From G963665185 sp963665185 (GTDB lineage: Bacteria > Desulfobacterota > Desulfovibrionia > Desulfovibrionales > Desulfovibrionaceae), in NCBI GenBank assembly GCA_963665185.2, contig CAXXPO010000006.1, positions 1 through 64,000 of the forward strand: a stretch of 64,000 nucleotides of DNA, in the 5' to 3' direction. Shown here piece by piece: positions 35,007 to 44,115 of this stretch. How positions within the stretch are numbered: position 1 is the first letter of the stretch; the number at the start of each line of letters is the position of its first letter. The notes below the pieces were generated by a model. That model ran no database searches. It had not been told where the DNA came from and saw only the letters and a program-made list of their open reading frames with translations. A program made the position numbers and the translations under genes.

Positions 35007-38000
35007 TTACTGCCCCCCGGCGCTGCTGAATTGACGGGCCTGTTCCTCCAGGCTCTTTGACGCCAGGTCGGATTGAGCGGACCTGGCAGCCAAAGACCCC
35101 GGCTTTTCCTTGATAAGATTTTCCAGCACCTTGCGCCATGTTTTGTTATCGCCCAGTTTTCTATAAATTCCGGCCAGGCGGTATTGAAATGAAGGCCAGT
35201 CCGGTGCGTCCTTTCTGATGAGCGAGTTGTATTCCACTGCCCACTGCAACGTATCGGTCAATCTCCCGGAAAATTCAGTGGCGTCCATGAGCATGACAAG
35301 CAGATCCTTGACCTTCTGGTTGTCCACTCCCGAAGCCAGGAACAGGGCCAGCCCTTCCTGGGCAAAAACATATTGTTTCTGCAACTGCCCTTCTTCTCCG
35401 GCAAAACGGGCCATGTAGTACAAGGCGTAGGCGCGTTTGACCGGATCGCTCTTATATTCGGCGGCCAGCTTGGCCCAAAGCTTGCGGCTCTTATCCATCT
35501 GCCCGAGATTCACCATGGCCAGAGCCTGGGCGTAATCCACCTCGAAACGCAAGGCCTCGGGAAGCTCCCAATCCGCCGTATTGTTACCAAGTGTGAGAAT
35601 ATCGCTCCACCCATCCCTGTCCAGATAGATATTCAAGGCCAGCTCCACTGCAATTTCCGAAAGCTTGCCCTGCTTCGGACCTTCCAGAAACGGCTTGGCC
35701 ATAGCCAGGGCCTTGTCCGGGGTATCACGCTTCCAGTAGCTCATGGCCACGGCCATGCGCGAATCCGGAGTCAGCTTTTCCAGGTACTCTGCCAGAAAAG
35801 GATGCTGCTCCCAGGTTTTAACAATGCGCGGATAATTTTCTTCGGCCAGAGCCTGGGCCGTGCTTTTTTCAAAAGCGGCCAGTCCCACATCCAGGGCACG
35901 TTCCGCAAGAGAACTTTTGGGATACATTCCGAAAAAATCCTGAACCGCCCCCATGGCTTCTTCCAACTGGTTGTTGAACATGTACCACATGGACAACTTG
36001 AGCTGGGCCAGCGGAGCCAGGGCGCTCTTGGGAAAATTCTTTACGATCTTGGTATAGATTTCCACGGGGCGGACATTGTAGGGTCTGTCAAACACCGTGA
36101 ACATCTGCTCCATATTCGGATCGTCGTAGATCCCCTCCTCGGCCAACCGCATGCTGGAAACCAGACCACCCTGGGATTCTGGATAATTCTTGGCAGTAAA
36201 GGCATAAACGTCTTTAGCCGCCTGTTCCTTTTTTTCCCGCAGGTAAATATCACCGATGCGGGCCAGGACGATATCCATATCCTTGGCTTCCGGGGTCAGG
36301 TTGTAAAAGGTCCAGTAATCCGTTTTCGCCTTTTCAAACTTGTCCAGCTTGTTGGCGATATTGCCGGACAGACGAAGAAATTCCGGCGAGTCCACATAGT
36401 AGCGCGGCCAACGCTTATCTATATAATCGATGATCTGGTAGGCCTGCTGGTTGAAGCCTAGCTGGTCCAATGAATTGGCCAGGCCCAACGCGGCCTCCCG
36501 CACAACCTTGCTGTCCGGAAGGTCTGCACCAGATACTGGAAGCGATCGGCCGCCTTGCGGTATTCCCCCCGGTCAAAGTGATACTGGCCCCAGTAGTATT
36601 CAATGAAAGGAATATTGTCGTCGTCAGGGTACTTCTTCTTGAGAATGTTGAAATAGGCTCCGGCCTCGGGAAGGTTCCCCACCTTCATGTTGATAAGACC
36701 GAGATTAAGCAGCCCTTCAGGCACTCTCGGCGATTTCGGATTGTAATTGATGGCCTGGTCGAACGCCCCGGTCAATTCCCCGAAATGCGTGGCCAACTCG
36801 TCCTTATGCAACTGAAATTTCGCCGAGGCCATGGTATACAGGGTTTCCTCGCGCAATTCTTCGGGAAAATCAGGATCTTTCAGAAGAGTACCCAAAAGAT
36901 CCACTGCCTGGGCGTAATTGTCGGCCATGAGCATTGAAGTGGCTTGATCCAGCTGTGTTTCAATCTCAATGCGGTGCAAAGTGGCATTATCCATTTCCAG
37001 GGCCACCTGCTCGCCCTCCAGGCTTGCATTGGCAATAGCCGCCTGGGTCGCATTTTCCATGATGATGTCCACAGCTTCACCGACTTTTCCGGCCTCCGCT
37101 TCCGCCGCGATATCGCGCCCCAGTGCGCCGCCCTGGACAACATCCTGCCGAATGTCCGTTGCCGCGTCCCCAAGGGACTGTTCCGCGTCGGTTGCAAGAC
37201 TTCCCACGCCCTTTTCCGCATCGGCCAACATCTGCTCAAGCGTCTTCCTGACCGCCTTCATGCGCAGGGAAGGACCGGCTGGACGACCGGGGAGGGCAGA
37301 CTGGGCAGACAGACCGCCGTCGGCCGAAGCGGTTGCTGCGGGAACAGGCGCAACATCAGGATTTTTTTGAACCACCTGCTTCTGAAGTTCGGCAACTTCC
37401 GAAGCTGCATCCTGTGATTGCGCAGGAGGATCGACTGAAGCTGATGGCGGGCTCTCAGCGGATGTGCCGGAAGAAAGCTCGGGCAACATGGCCGGAGTCA
37501 GTGCAGGCGAACTTGCGCCTTTTGGCGGTTCCGCCGTCGTACTGAAAGCCTCGGCCCTGCTTGGACCGTCTTTTTGAATAGGTGCGCGCATGGCATAAGG
37601 AACACTGAAAAAAGGTTTCCGCATGTCGCCTGGCTGATCTTTTAAAGACGACGGCTTCTCAAGTTTCTGCACACTTTTCTGTTGCGTCGGCTTTTCAGCA
37701 GACATGGGCTTTGCAGGAACAGGCGCGGCGGAATCCTTTATGGAAGATTTGGCCGATGGCGTCGCCACCTTACGTTGGGACAAGGGTTTGGCCGCCGGTT
37801 CAGGCTTTTTCCTGGAGGACTCTGGGGATGTCGAACGAGGCTTCCAACGCGCTCCGATAGGATCCCTGAAGATCTGCAAGGTCATGCTGCCACGTTGCGT
37901 GGGCAGCTTGATAAACCCGAATCCGTTGGTGGCCATTGTCAGCACCAGCCCGGTATCCGTGGGCGCTATGGAACGTATAAGCCGGGAATCTGGAAAGCTC

Positions 38001-38242
38001 TGTGCCGCAGGTCGGGCTTCGCGCTTCCAGACATCCTTGCCCATTGCGATAACAAGCCGCGTGGTCCCTGTCCGGCTGACAAGCGGAATGGTGTTGTCGG
38101 CATCCAATGAAAGGCGCAGAGTTTCCGTGCTGTCCGAAACGCTCAGCTCATAACTCAGTGCGCAGACCTGCGAAGGCATGCTCAAAAACGCCAAAAGCGC
38201 GACAAGGAGCCAGCCGAGACTGGTGCGTGGCAGTTTTCTCAC
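35007..38242 (-). CDS. Large secreted TPR-repeat protein, frameshifted near 36517
   Basis: After a one-base correction this is a 1078-residue protein. A signal peptide (about residues 1-28, ending SQVCA) is followed by a beta-rich domain (30-140), a Pro/Ala/Ser-rich linker (about 140-330), a helical segment, and many TPR-like repeats to the end. The frame changes at LVQTF: the first frame then reads RTARL, whereas the other frame reads PDSKVVREAALGLANS, so one C seems to be missing in TTCCGG. The start is GTG at 38242 with AAAGG upstream. It probably acts as an envelope scaffold. The sigma-54 activator gene upstream is transcribed in the same direction. Confidence 0.8.
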
Positions 38243-38452
38243 AAAGACCTTTGTTGCAATAACCGTGCAACAAGAAATACTTCTTTACTCCGACACTCTG
38301 GAAAAATATCCCCTACAGCATTGGAAGCCCCTGACGCTACGGTGCAGGGCCACCGCCCATCACGTAACCAGTCGAAAAAGAAAAACGTCTTCAGAAAACG
38401 GATCACTCCACCAACAATAAAACATTGCCCCCACCATGCGCTTATAACCGCA

Positions 38453-39463
38453 CTAGATATCTATCTTCTTTTTCTTCAGCTTTTCGATCAGCGTTGTCCT
38501 TTTGATTCCAAGAATTTCCGCTGCCTGGTTTTTTATTCCGCTGGACATGTCCAAGGCTTGTCGCAACAACCGCTCTTCCACTGCATCCATGAAATCCTTC
38601 AAAGCCATATCGTGTTCTTTCAGATGCTCGATCGTGGGCCAACAAAAACCTAACGATTCCGACAGCAAGGCAGGCTTCGGCTTTTCCTCGCCCATGTCAC
38701 GCCAAATTTTTTCAGGCAAATCATCGGGAACAATCTCATCGTTTTCACAGAGAATGGACAGACGCTCCATGAAATTCTCCAGTTCACGAACATTGCCCGG
38801 CCAACTGTAGTTCATGAGCATGTCTCGAGCCTGCACGGAAAGACAAAGGGCGTTCCGTTCCTTTGCAGCGCAAAATCGTCCCAGGAAATGCTGGGCCAAT
38901 GAAAGGATATCCCTCCCACGCTCGCGCAACGGAGGAAGGTGCATGGGGATGACGTTCAACCGATAGAAAAGATCCTCGCGGAACCGGCCTGCCTCGACTT
39001 CATTTTCAAGATTGCGGTTGGTGGCCGCCACAATACGGACATCTGCCTGGATGGTCTTCACTCCGCCCACGCGTTCAAACTCGCGTTCCTGCAACACCCG
39101 CAGAATCTTGACTTGCAGGCTCAAATCCATTTCGCCGATTTCGTCGAGAAAGACGGTGCCGCCCTGAGCCAATTCAAAACGCCCCGGCCTGGAACGAACT
39201 GCGTGGGTAAAGGCTCCCTTTTCATGGCCGAAAAGCTCGGACTCCAAAAGCTCCTTTGGGATGGCACCGCAATTTATGGGAACAAAGGGAAACTGGGCAC
39301 GCTTGCTGTTACGGTGCAAGGCCCGGACAAGCAACTCCTTGCCCGTGCCGGATTCGCCGGTAACCAACACCGTCGAATCCGTGGGTGCAACCTTTTGCAA
39401 GACTTTGAACACCTCTTGCAGGGCGCGGCTTTCGCCGATAATTCCATCCAGTTTCAAGCTCAT
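38453..39463 (-). CDS. Sigma-54-dependent activator without a sensor domain
   Basis: The 336-residue protein is an AAA+ core plus a C-terminal Fis-type helix-turn-helix (about 300-332, NQAAEILGIKRTTLIEKL). Walker A is GESGTGKE (36-43) and Walker B is FLDEIGEMD. The sigma-54-contacting loop reads GAFTHA (83-88) instead of the canonical GAFTGA. No receiver, PAS or GAF domain precedes it, as in PspF-type activators, so its control must be by expression or by a partner. It is divergent from the VWA-OmpA gene, which has a candidate sigma-54 promoter. Confidence 0.93.
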   Translation of the reverse strand: MSLKLDGIIGESRALQEVFKVLQKVAPTDSTVLVTGESGTGKELLVRALHRNSKRAQFPFVPINCGAIPKELLESELFGHEKGAFTHAVRSRPGRFELAQGGTVFLDEIGEMDLSLQVKILRVLQEREFERVGGVKTIQADVRIVAATNRNLENEVEAGRFREDLFYRLNVIPMHLPPLRERGRDILSLAQHFLGRFCAAKERNALCLSVQARDMLMNYSWPGNVRELENFMERLSILCENDEIVPDDLPEKIWRDMGEEKPKPALLSESLGFCWPTIEHLKEHDMALKDFMDAVEERLLRQALDMSSGIKNQAAEILGIKRTTLIEKLKKKKIDI

Positions 39464-39638
39464 GTCTACTCCCGATTAGGCTGGCTCACATGAACATGCA
39501 CAGTGAATGCCTGGAATTGTGCTGTCAATTATATGACGCGAAGTCAATGAAAAAGTGACTGCAATTTCAAATAATCGTTTCCGGAATCATTTGTTCAATT
39601 GGAAACAAGAAAAAAACATGGATTTCATAACGGCGGTA

Positions 39639-39652
39639 GGCTAATCTTTTGC
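39639..39652 (+). promoter_or_regulatory. Candidate sigma-54 promoter for the VWA-OmpA gene
   Basis: GG at 39639-39640 and GC at 39651-39652 are separated by exactly ten bases, with GGC and TTTTGCT around them, the -24/-12 geometry. A transcript would start near 39664, leaving about 44 bases with the AAAGGAG ribosome site. GTTTCC and GGAAAC arms about 50 bases upstream could be an activator site. Confidence 0.5.
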
Positions 39653-39707
39653 TACGTCATCCCCCCTTTCTCCAACCAAGAAAAATGAGCAACAAAGGAG
39701 TTCGTTC

Positions 39708-40748
39708 ATGAAAAAACTGATGATGTCTCTTGTGCTGGTAGCAATACTCTGCATGACGACAACAGCTTTTGCACAAGAGTACGAAAAAAAAGCTGACAAC
39801 TTTGTGATTCTCTTTGATGCGTCCGGCTCCATGAGTAGGGAATACTATGACACCGGGAAGAAAAAAGCGGTCATTGCAAAAGAAATCCTGGAAGCAATGA
39901 ACCAGCACATCCCCGACCTCGGATACCGGTGCGCCTTGTATTCCTTTACTCCTTGGAAAAATTTCTACGGTCCCGCTCCGTACGAACGCAACAATTTTGA
40001 GGCCGCCATCGACTCGCTGCCCATCGATCCAAACATCGTCTTCGGCTACCCCACTCCCATGGGAAAAGCCATGGTCGAGCTTGACCCGGTTCTGGCCCAG
40101 ATGGACGGCAGGACCCTGGTTTACCTCTTCTCCGACGGTCTGAACACCGACGACCTCAATGTCATCAAAAAAGCCGAAACACTGACCAAAAAATACGATG
40201 TCTGCTTCATCATTGTCAGCATGGCCACAACCCCTCAAGGAAAGGCCACTCTTGAAGCCATCCGCGACCTCACAAAATGCTCGCACATCATCGGTTTCGA
40301 CGATGCAGTAAATAGCCCGGAACTTTTTCTGGACGATCTCTACGTGAAAAAGGCTGCACGCGTGGAAGTTGTCGTTGTGGAAAAAAAGGTTATCAAACTG
40401 CTGCCGCCTCCCGCCCCTGTGGTTACGTTCTGGTTTAAGAACGACTCTTCCAAGCTGAACGCCTTTGCCCGTTCCGCATGTGATGAAATAGCCCGGAGCC
40501 TGCGTAACGACCCTGACAGCAAACTGGGCATCGCCGGATTTGCCAGCGCTGAAGCCAGCGACGAATACAACATCAATCTCTCCAAGGCACGCGCCGAAGC
40601 CGCCCGCGACTATATCGTGAAAACTCACGGCATCTCCGCCGACCGCATTGAACTTGAGTGGTTTGGCGAAAGCTCTCCCGTGGCTGCCAACGATACCGCT
40701 GCAGGACGCCGTCTTAACCGCCGCGTCGAAATGGTCCTGATAAAGTAA
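39708..40748 (+). CDS. VWA-domain and OmpA C-terminal domain envelope protein
   Basis: The 346-residue protein has a cleavable signal peptide (about 1-22, ending AFA). Residues about 28-220 form a von Willebrand factor A domain with an intact MIDAS motif DASGSMS. Residues about 240-346 form an OmpA/MotB-type peptidoglycan-binding domain, with GFASAEASDEYN and NRRVEMVLIK. It would tether to peptidoglycan in the periplasm and bind a partner through the metal site. AAAGGAG lies nine bases before the ATG. Divergent from the sigma-54 activator. Confidence 0.92.
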   Translation: MKKLMMSLVLVAILCMTTTAFAQEYEKKADNFVILFDASGSMSREYYDTGKKKAVIAKEILEAMNQHIPDLGYRCALYSFTPWKNFYGPAPYERNNFEAAIDSLPIDPNIVFGYPTPMGKAMVELDPVLAQMDGRTLVYLFSDGLNTDDLNVIKKAETLTKKYDVCFIIVSMATTPQGKATLEAIRDLTKCSHIIGFDDAVNSPELFLDDLYVKKAARVEVVVVEKKVIKLLPPPAPVVTFWFKNDSSKLNAFARSACDEIARSLRNDPDSKLGIAGFASAEASDEYNINLSKARAEAARDYIVKTHGISADRIELEWFGESSPVAANDTAAGRRLNRRVEMVLIK

Positions 40749-40763
40749 AAAAGCACACCGAAC

Positions 40764-40793
40764 AGGTGCCCCCTTTAGCTACAGGGGGCACCT
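40764..40793 (+). terminator. Hairpin after the VWA-OmpA gene
   Basis: AGGTGCCCCCT (40764-40774) pairs perfectly with AGGGGGCACCT (40783-40793) around an 8-base loop, 16 bases after the stop. The T tract is poor, so termination may be partial. Confidence 0.7.
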
Positions 40794-41683
40794 CCTCTCC
40801 CCTGATTTCCACACTGCGGTGATGCCCTGAGATGCCCTGCCCTGAACATCCGCAGCCGGCTCCAACATAAGATCGCCCTTCGGCATCGAAAAGATTTGAC
40901 GCAAATCCAATTTCCGCGAGGCACCAATAACCATCCGGATTCGCAGTGCCAGACAGGATTCACGTTTCCCCGGCATACCCCCATCCTCTTCAGCCCACTG
41001 CGAAATCCTTTGCAGCTAGGAATGAGGCCGGACTACCAAAGTGCACTCCGCAGCAAGCGGCTGCATGAGCGAAATCAGGAAGCATCCATAGCAGGAGCCA
41101 TCTGTCGTTAGGCCGGAGGGTAAAATGCTTGCTTTTCCAAATTGCGATAAACAATGAAACACAGGATGTGTTTGTCGTGGAGACATCGGGGACGATCCAC
41201 TTTCGAGACGGTGAATCGGAGGAGGGGCAAATGAGGTGACGTCGGTAAGAAGGTATTGAATTCCAACGCGACCCGCTGTGGTTCAGCAGAGGGCTCCGTC
41301 ATCTTGCTACCGGAGCATCGTCACTACCTGTGAAAACTGCCGCAGACTTTACCGCCACCATACCAGTGGCATGTCCGCAACAGATTCGTTTCACAGCACA
41401 TGGGAATCCGTCGAATCCCGGCAAATGCCCTTTGCCGGAAACATTGCTGGCAGCCCAGAACGGCAATGCAGGTTTGCCTGGCCGAAACGGGTATAATCAG
41501 ACAGGGAAAGCGCACAAGAGCTGCGACAGACGGTACGGCAATGCAGTCCCTATGTCCGCCCTGCTCCAGCACCCGTGCCCGCCAAAGAACATCGTCCATA
41601 AATCGGAACTGTCAGGTCAATCCGAAAAAGGACGCGGTGAACCCAGAACACAAAACGAATTTACCTGATCGGGCAGAATATCC
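40794..41683. other. Long region without a supported gene
   Basis: About 890 bases. Short open frames exist on both strands, but none has a ribosome site with a recognisable product. The composition resembles coding DNA, so it may hold decayed remnants or a non-coding RNA. I see no transposase, tRNA or direct repeats. Confidence 0.5.
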
Positions 41684-42070
41684 TCACCCGGCCGAAAGCG
41701 TGAAGGGAATCACATGCAATTGCGATGAAACCTGTACAGTACGGCCCAATCGCCACTGCAAACTCTCCGGCGCCAATCCGACCTCCTTTTCCACGGCGCG
41801 GGCAACGCCCGTCACATTTATAACGGGGTGGCGCTCAAAGACCTGGGGCAACCCAGTGGTCAGGTTACAAGCCAGACATTTGCCAGGCCGCTGCTTAAGC
41901 TGAAAATCAAACTGAAGATTTGTGCAATCTCCGCCCGTGAAAGCAAGGGCAATGTCGTAGGCTCCTTCGGCGGAGTCACCAAGTAGAGCCTCAAAAAAGT
42001 GGTCCGCCCTGTCAGCGGGAAATATTTCCTCGCATTTTTCATGCGAAAAGATCGTGGTAAAATCGGTCAC
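41684..42070 (-). CDS. Unknown small protein
   Basis: The 128-residue product starts MTDFTTIFSHEKCEEIFP. It has cysteines at GGDCTN and GKCLACN, the latter CxxC-like, and ends with LHVIPFTLSAG. It looks soluble and folded, with balanced composition, but I do not recognise a family. A CTCCCCCTCTT-type purine-rich site (GAGGGGGAG on the minus strand) lies just upstream of the ATG and supports it as a gene. Confidence 0.65.
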   Translation of the reverse strand: MTDFTTIFSHEKCEEIFPADRADHFFEALLGDSAEGAYDIALAFTGGDCTNLQFDFQLKQRPGKCLACNLTTGLPQVFERHPVINVTGVARAVEKEVGLAPESLQWRLGRTVQVSSQLHVIPFTLSAG

Positions 42071-42186
42071 TTTTCTCCCCCTCTTCCAGACTTGGACTTC
42101 CTATCACAAACGTCCGATAGATTCTCGTGTGGTGGGATTTTCCGGTTTTTACAAACAATGTCAAGCAAAGTGCGGCAGCTAAGCCC

Positions 42187-42226
42187 AACTCCGCAGGCCG
42201 AAAAGGCCCCCTTGGCCTGCGGAGTT
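42187..42226 (-). terminator. Perfect 13-bp hairpin after the CMD gene
   Basis: Arms 42187-42199 and 42214-42226 are exact reverse complements around a 14-base loop, 21 bases past the stop of the CMD gene. There is no long T run, so it may be a 3' stabiliser rather than a strong terminator. Confidence 0.7.
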
Positions 42227-42247
42227 AAGTATTCAACGACGAATTGG

Positions 42248-42763
42248 CTAATCTTTCATGAAACCATCAAACAAAATCCCTGACGAAAGCACCAATGTCG
42301 CATGGCAGGCGGCATCCAGCACATCGCTCTCAGTCCAACCGCAGGCTTGCACTGCCGCAATGTCCTGCCGGCTGACCGTTTTGGGATTTTTGATCACCTT
42401 GTCCACCAGTCCCAGCAGCGCCTGTTCCTTTTCTTCAAGCGGAGCCTGGGCAGGATTCATCTTCACGTCCTCCAACTCCTGGTCAGTGAAACCCTGTGCC
42501 AGCAGCATTTTCCCGTTGTAGTTCGTGCAGCTGACATGTCCGCAATGCGTCGCAGCCAGATAGCGTATGGCTGTCAGCAAGGGAAATGACAACGTGGGAT
42601 GGTTCTTGTAATACCCTAGAAATGCCGCATGAACGCCAAGAAGTCCCGGGCTGGCGGAAAAAAGACGAATAGGGTCCGGAATGCGGCCTTCCGGAAAAAT
42701 GGAGTAAATGTCTTTGACAGCTCCTTCCGCCTTTTCCGGTTCCACAAGCTGAAGCAATGACAT
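42248..42763 (-). CDS. Carboxymuconolactone decarboxylase (CMD/AhpD-like) family protein
   Basis: The 171-residue helical protein has an AhpD-like core: YLAATHCGHVSCTNYNGKML near residue 66 and NPKTVSRQDIAAV later. The peroxidase-type proteins carry CxxC at this place; here the cysteines are four residues apart (CGHVSC), so thiol peroxidase chemistry is uncertain. The start at 42763 follows AAGGGGAT. A TetR-type operator lies 41 bases upstream and the probable regulator is the next gene upstream, suggesting induction by a small toxic molecule. Confidence 0.85.
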   Translation of the reverse strand: MSLLQLVEPEKAEGAVKDIYSIFPEGRIPDPIRLFSASPGLLGVHAAFLGYYKNHPTLSFPLLTAIRYLAATHCGHVSCTNYNGKMLLAQGFTDQELEDVKMNPAQAPLEEKEQALLGLVDKVIKNPKTVSRQDIAAVQACGWTESDVLDAACHATLVLSSGILFDGFMKD

Positions 42764-42803
42764 GAGAATATCCCCTTGGTTAAGTTGTTTATTTGCAAGT
42801 TGG

Positions 42804-42822
42804 AATACGACCGGTCGTCTAC
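42804..42822 (-). promoter_or_regulatory. TetR-type operator before the CMD gene
   Basis: The core palindrome ACGACCGGTCGT covers 42807-42818. On the minus strand it reads TAGACGACCGGTC, matching the site before the tetR gene at 12 of 13 positions. Confidence 0.75.
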
Positions 42823-42901
42823 AATTTTTAAAAAAAATAACTCCGCATTGCGGAGCATAGTTAGACGCGCAGGATTCCATGGAACCTGCACAGCTCTCCC
42901 G

Positions 42902-43486
42902 CTACTTTTGTAAAAAAAACAAAAAAATATTCTCCAGCTCGTCCAAGGGCCGGGGGCTTCGTTCAAGCTTCATGCGCATGAGTGCCCCTTGCCATGCGGA
43001 AACAATCGTCCCGGCAAGGAGCCGGACATCAAGCCTGTCCGAGACTTCGCCTTTCTGCATCGCCTCGTGCAACACAGAGGCAACGCGGTCCACAATATGT
43101 TGAAAGACAATCTCGAGCTTGTGGCGCATGCACTCGCTGACTTCGCTCATCTCCTGTACCAGCTTGCCAAGGGGACATCCCAAGGAATATCCGCTCAACG
43201 CCCCCAGCCGCCGGGTTTCCTGAAGAAATCGAAGGATACGCTCCAACGGGGCCAACGAAACATCCCCTAGGAATCGCGTCGGAGCGAGGTCGTCCTGTTG
43301 TATGTAAAAATCAATGAGCGCCGCCCCGAAGTCTTCTTTGCTTTTGAAATAATAATAGAAAGACCCCTTGGGAACATCGGCGGCGCATAGAATTTCCGAG
43401 AGGCCCGTATTGTTGAACCCCTTTTCATGGACGAGCCGTCCTCCCACTTCGAGAATCCGGAGCCTGGTGTCTACGCGTGCATTCAC
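42902..43486 (-). CDS. TetR/AcrR-family transcriptional repressor
   Basis: The 194-residue protein has the N-terminal helix-turn-helix characteristic of the family: GLSEILCAADVPKGSFYYYF, then KSKEDFG. The C-terminal ligand domain is helical (LGALSGYSLGCPLGKLVQE). I choose GTG at 43486 because it places the usual 6-8 residues before the first helix and puts the operator palindrome and a TTGACA -35 box directly upstream; an ATG at 43537 would put the operator inside the gene. It probably represses itself and the CMD gene downstream. Confidence 0.88.
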   Translation of the reverse strand: MNARVDTRLRILEVGGRLVHEKGFNNTGLSEILCAADVPKGSFYYYFKSKEDFGAALIDFYIQQDDLAPTRFLGDVSLAPLERILRFLQETRRLGALSGYSLGCPLGKLVQEMSEVSECMRHKLEIVFQHIVDRVASVLHEAMQKGEVSDRLDVRLLAGTIVSAWQGALMRMKLERSPRPLDELENIFLFFLQK

Positions 43487-43489
43487 AAA

Positions 43490-43520
43490 GACACGACTAG
43501 ACGACTGGTCTAGTCGTGTC
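43490..43520. promoter_or_regulatory. TetR autoregulatory operator
   Basis: Perfect 13-bp inverted repeat (43490-43502 and 43508-43520) with a 5-base centre. It overlaps a minus-strand TTGACA box (43522-43517), so a bound dimer would block the tetR promoter. Confidence 0.8.
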
Positions 43521-43560
43521 AATAAAAATCCACCCATCCTTTTCAGCGTTCTTGCTTCGA

Positions 43561-44115
43561 TCAGGGTACGGGCAGTTTTTCCGGGGAAATATCCTTGAGC
43601 AGCGGAGCATTGCGGTCCTTTTCGGATAACAAAAGCCCCTCCCGCAAAGGCCAATCAATGCATATGTCCGGATCGTCCCAGAAAAAGCCTCCCTCGTGTT
43701 CTGGCATATAGTAGTCGGTACATTTGTAGACAAAGTCCGCCTCATCCGAAAGGACCACAAAACCATGAGCAAACCCCGGAGGAACCCAAAGCTGGTAGTG
43801 GTCCACATCGTCCAAAACATGGCCTGTCCACTGTCCGAAGGAGGACGATCCGCGCCGGATGTCCACCGCCACGTCAAAAACCTTGCCCCGCGTGACCCGA
43901 ACCAGTTTGCCCATGGAGTGAGGATTCTGGAAGTGCAGCCCCCTCAACGTTCCCTTGCGGGAACGGGAATGGTTGTCCTGGACAAAGGGCGTGGTAATTC
44001 CCGCGTCTTTCAAAACATTCTCGCGAAAAGTTTCCAAAAAAAAACCCCGCACATCCCCAAACACTTTGGGTTTGAGCAGGAGCACCCCTTCCAGGGTCGT
44101 TTCTCTAATATTCAT
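43561..44115 (-). CDS. rfbC: dTDP-4-dehydrorhamnose 3,5-epimerase
   Basis: The 184-residue RmlC-fold enzyme has QDNHSRSRKGTLRGLHFQ around the catalytic His, VAVDIRRGSSSFGQW, and the active-site Tyr in CTDYYMPEHEGG. It epimerises C3 and C5 of the keto sugar in dTDP-L-rhamnose synthesis, feeding O-antigen or capsule. The start at 44115 overlaps the end of rfbA by 11 bases. rfbB and rfbD are not in the window. Confidence 0.95.
   Translation of the reverse strand: MNIRETTLEGVLLLKPKVFGDVRGFFLETFRENVLKDAGITTPFVQDNHSRSRKGTLRGLHFQNPHSMGKLVRVTRGKVFDVAVDIRRGSSSFGQWTGHVLDDVDHYQLWVPPGFAHGFVVLSDEADFVYKCTDYYMPEHEGGFFWDDPDICIDWPLREGLLLSEKDRNAPLLKDISPEKLPVP

Noticed and set aside
38256..38270. Sigma-54-like box (TTGCACG, four bases, TTGC) before the TPR gene on the minus strand
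   Set aside because: The predicted transcript start would fall after the AAAGG ribosome site and three bases before the GTG. The same bases form a GTTGCA/TGCAAC inverted repeat, which explains the match.
40775..40984. Short minus-strand frames after the VWA-OmpA gene
   Set aside because: They start with no clear ribosome site, overlap the terminator hairpin and resemble no known family.
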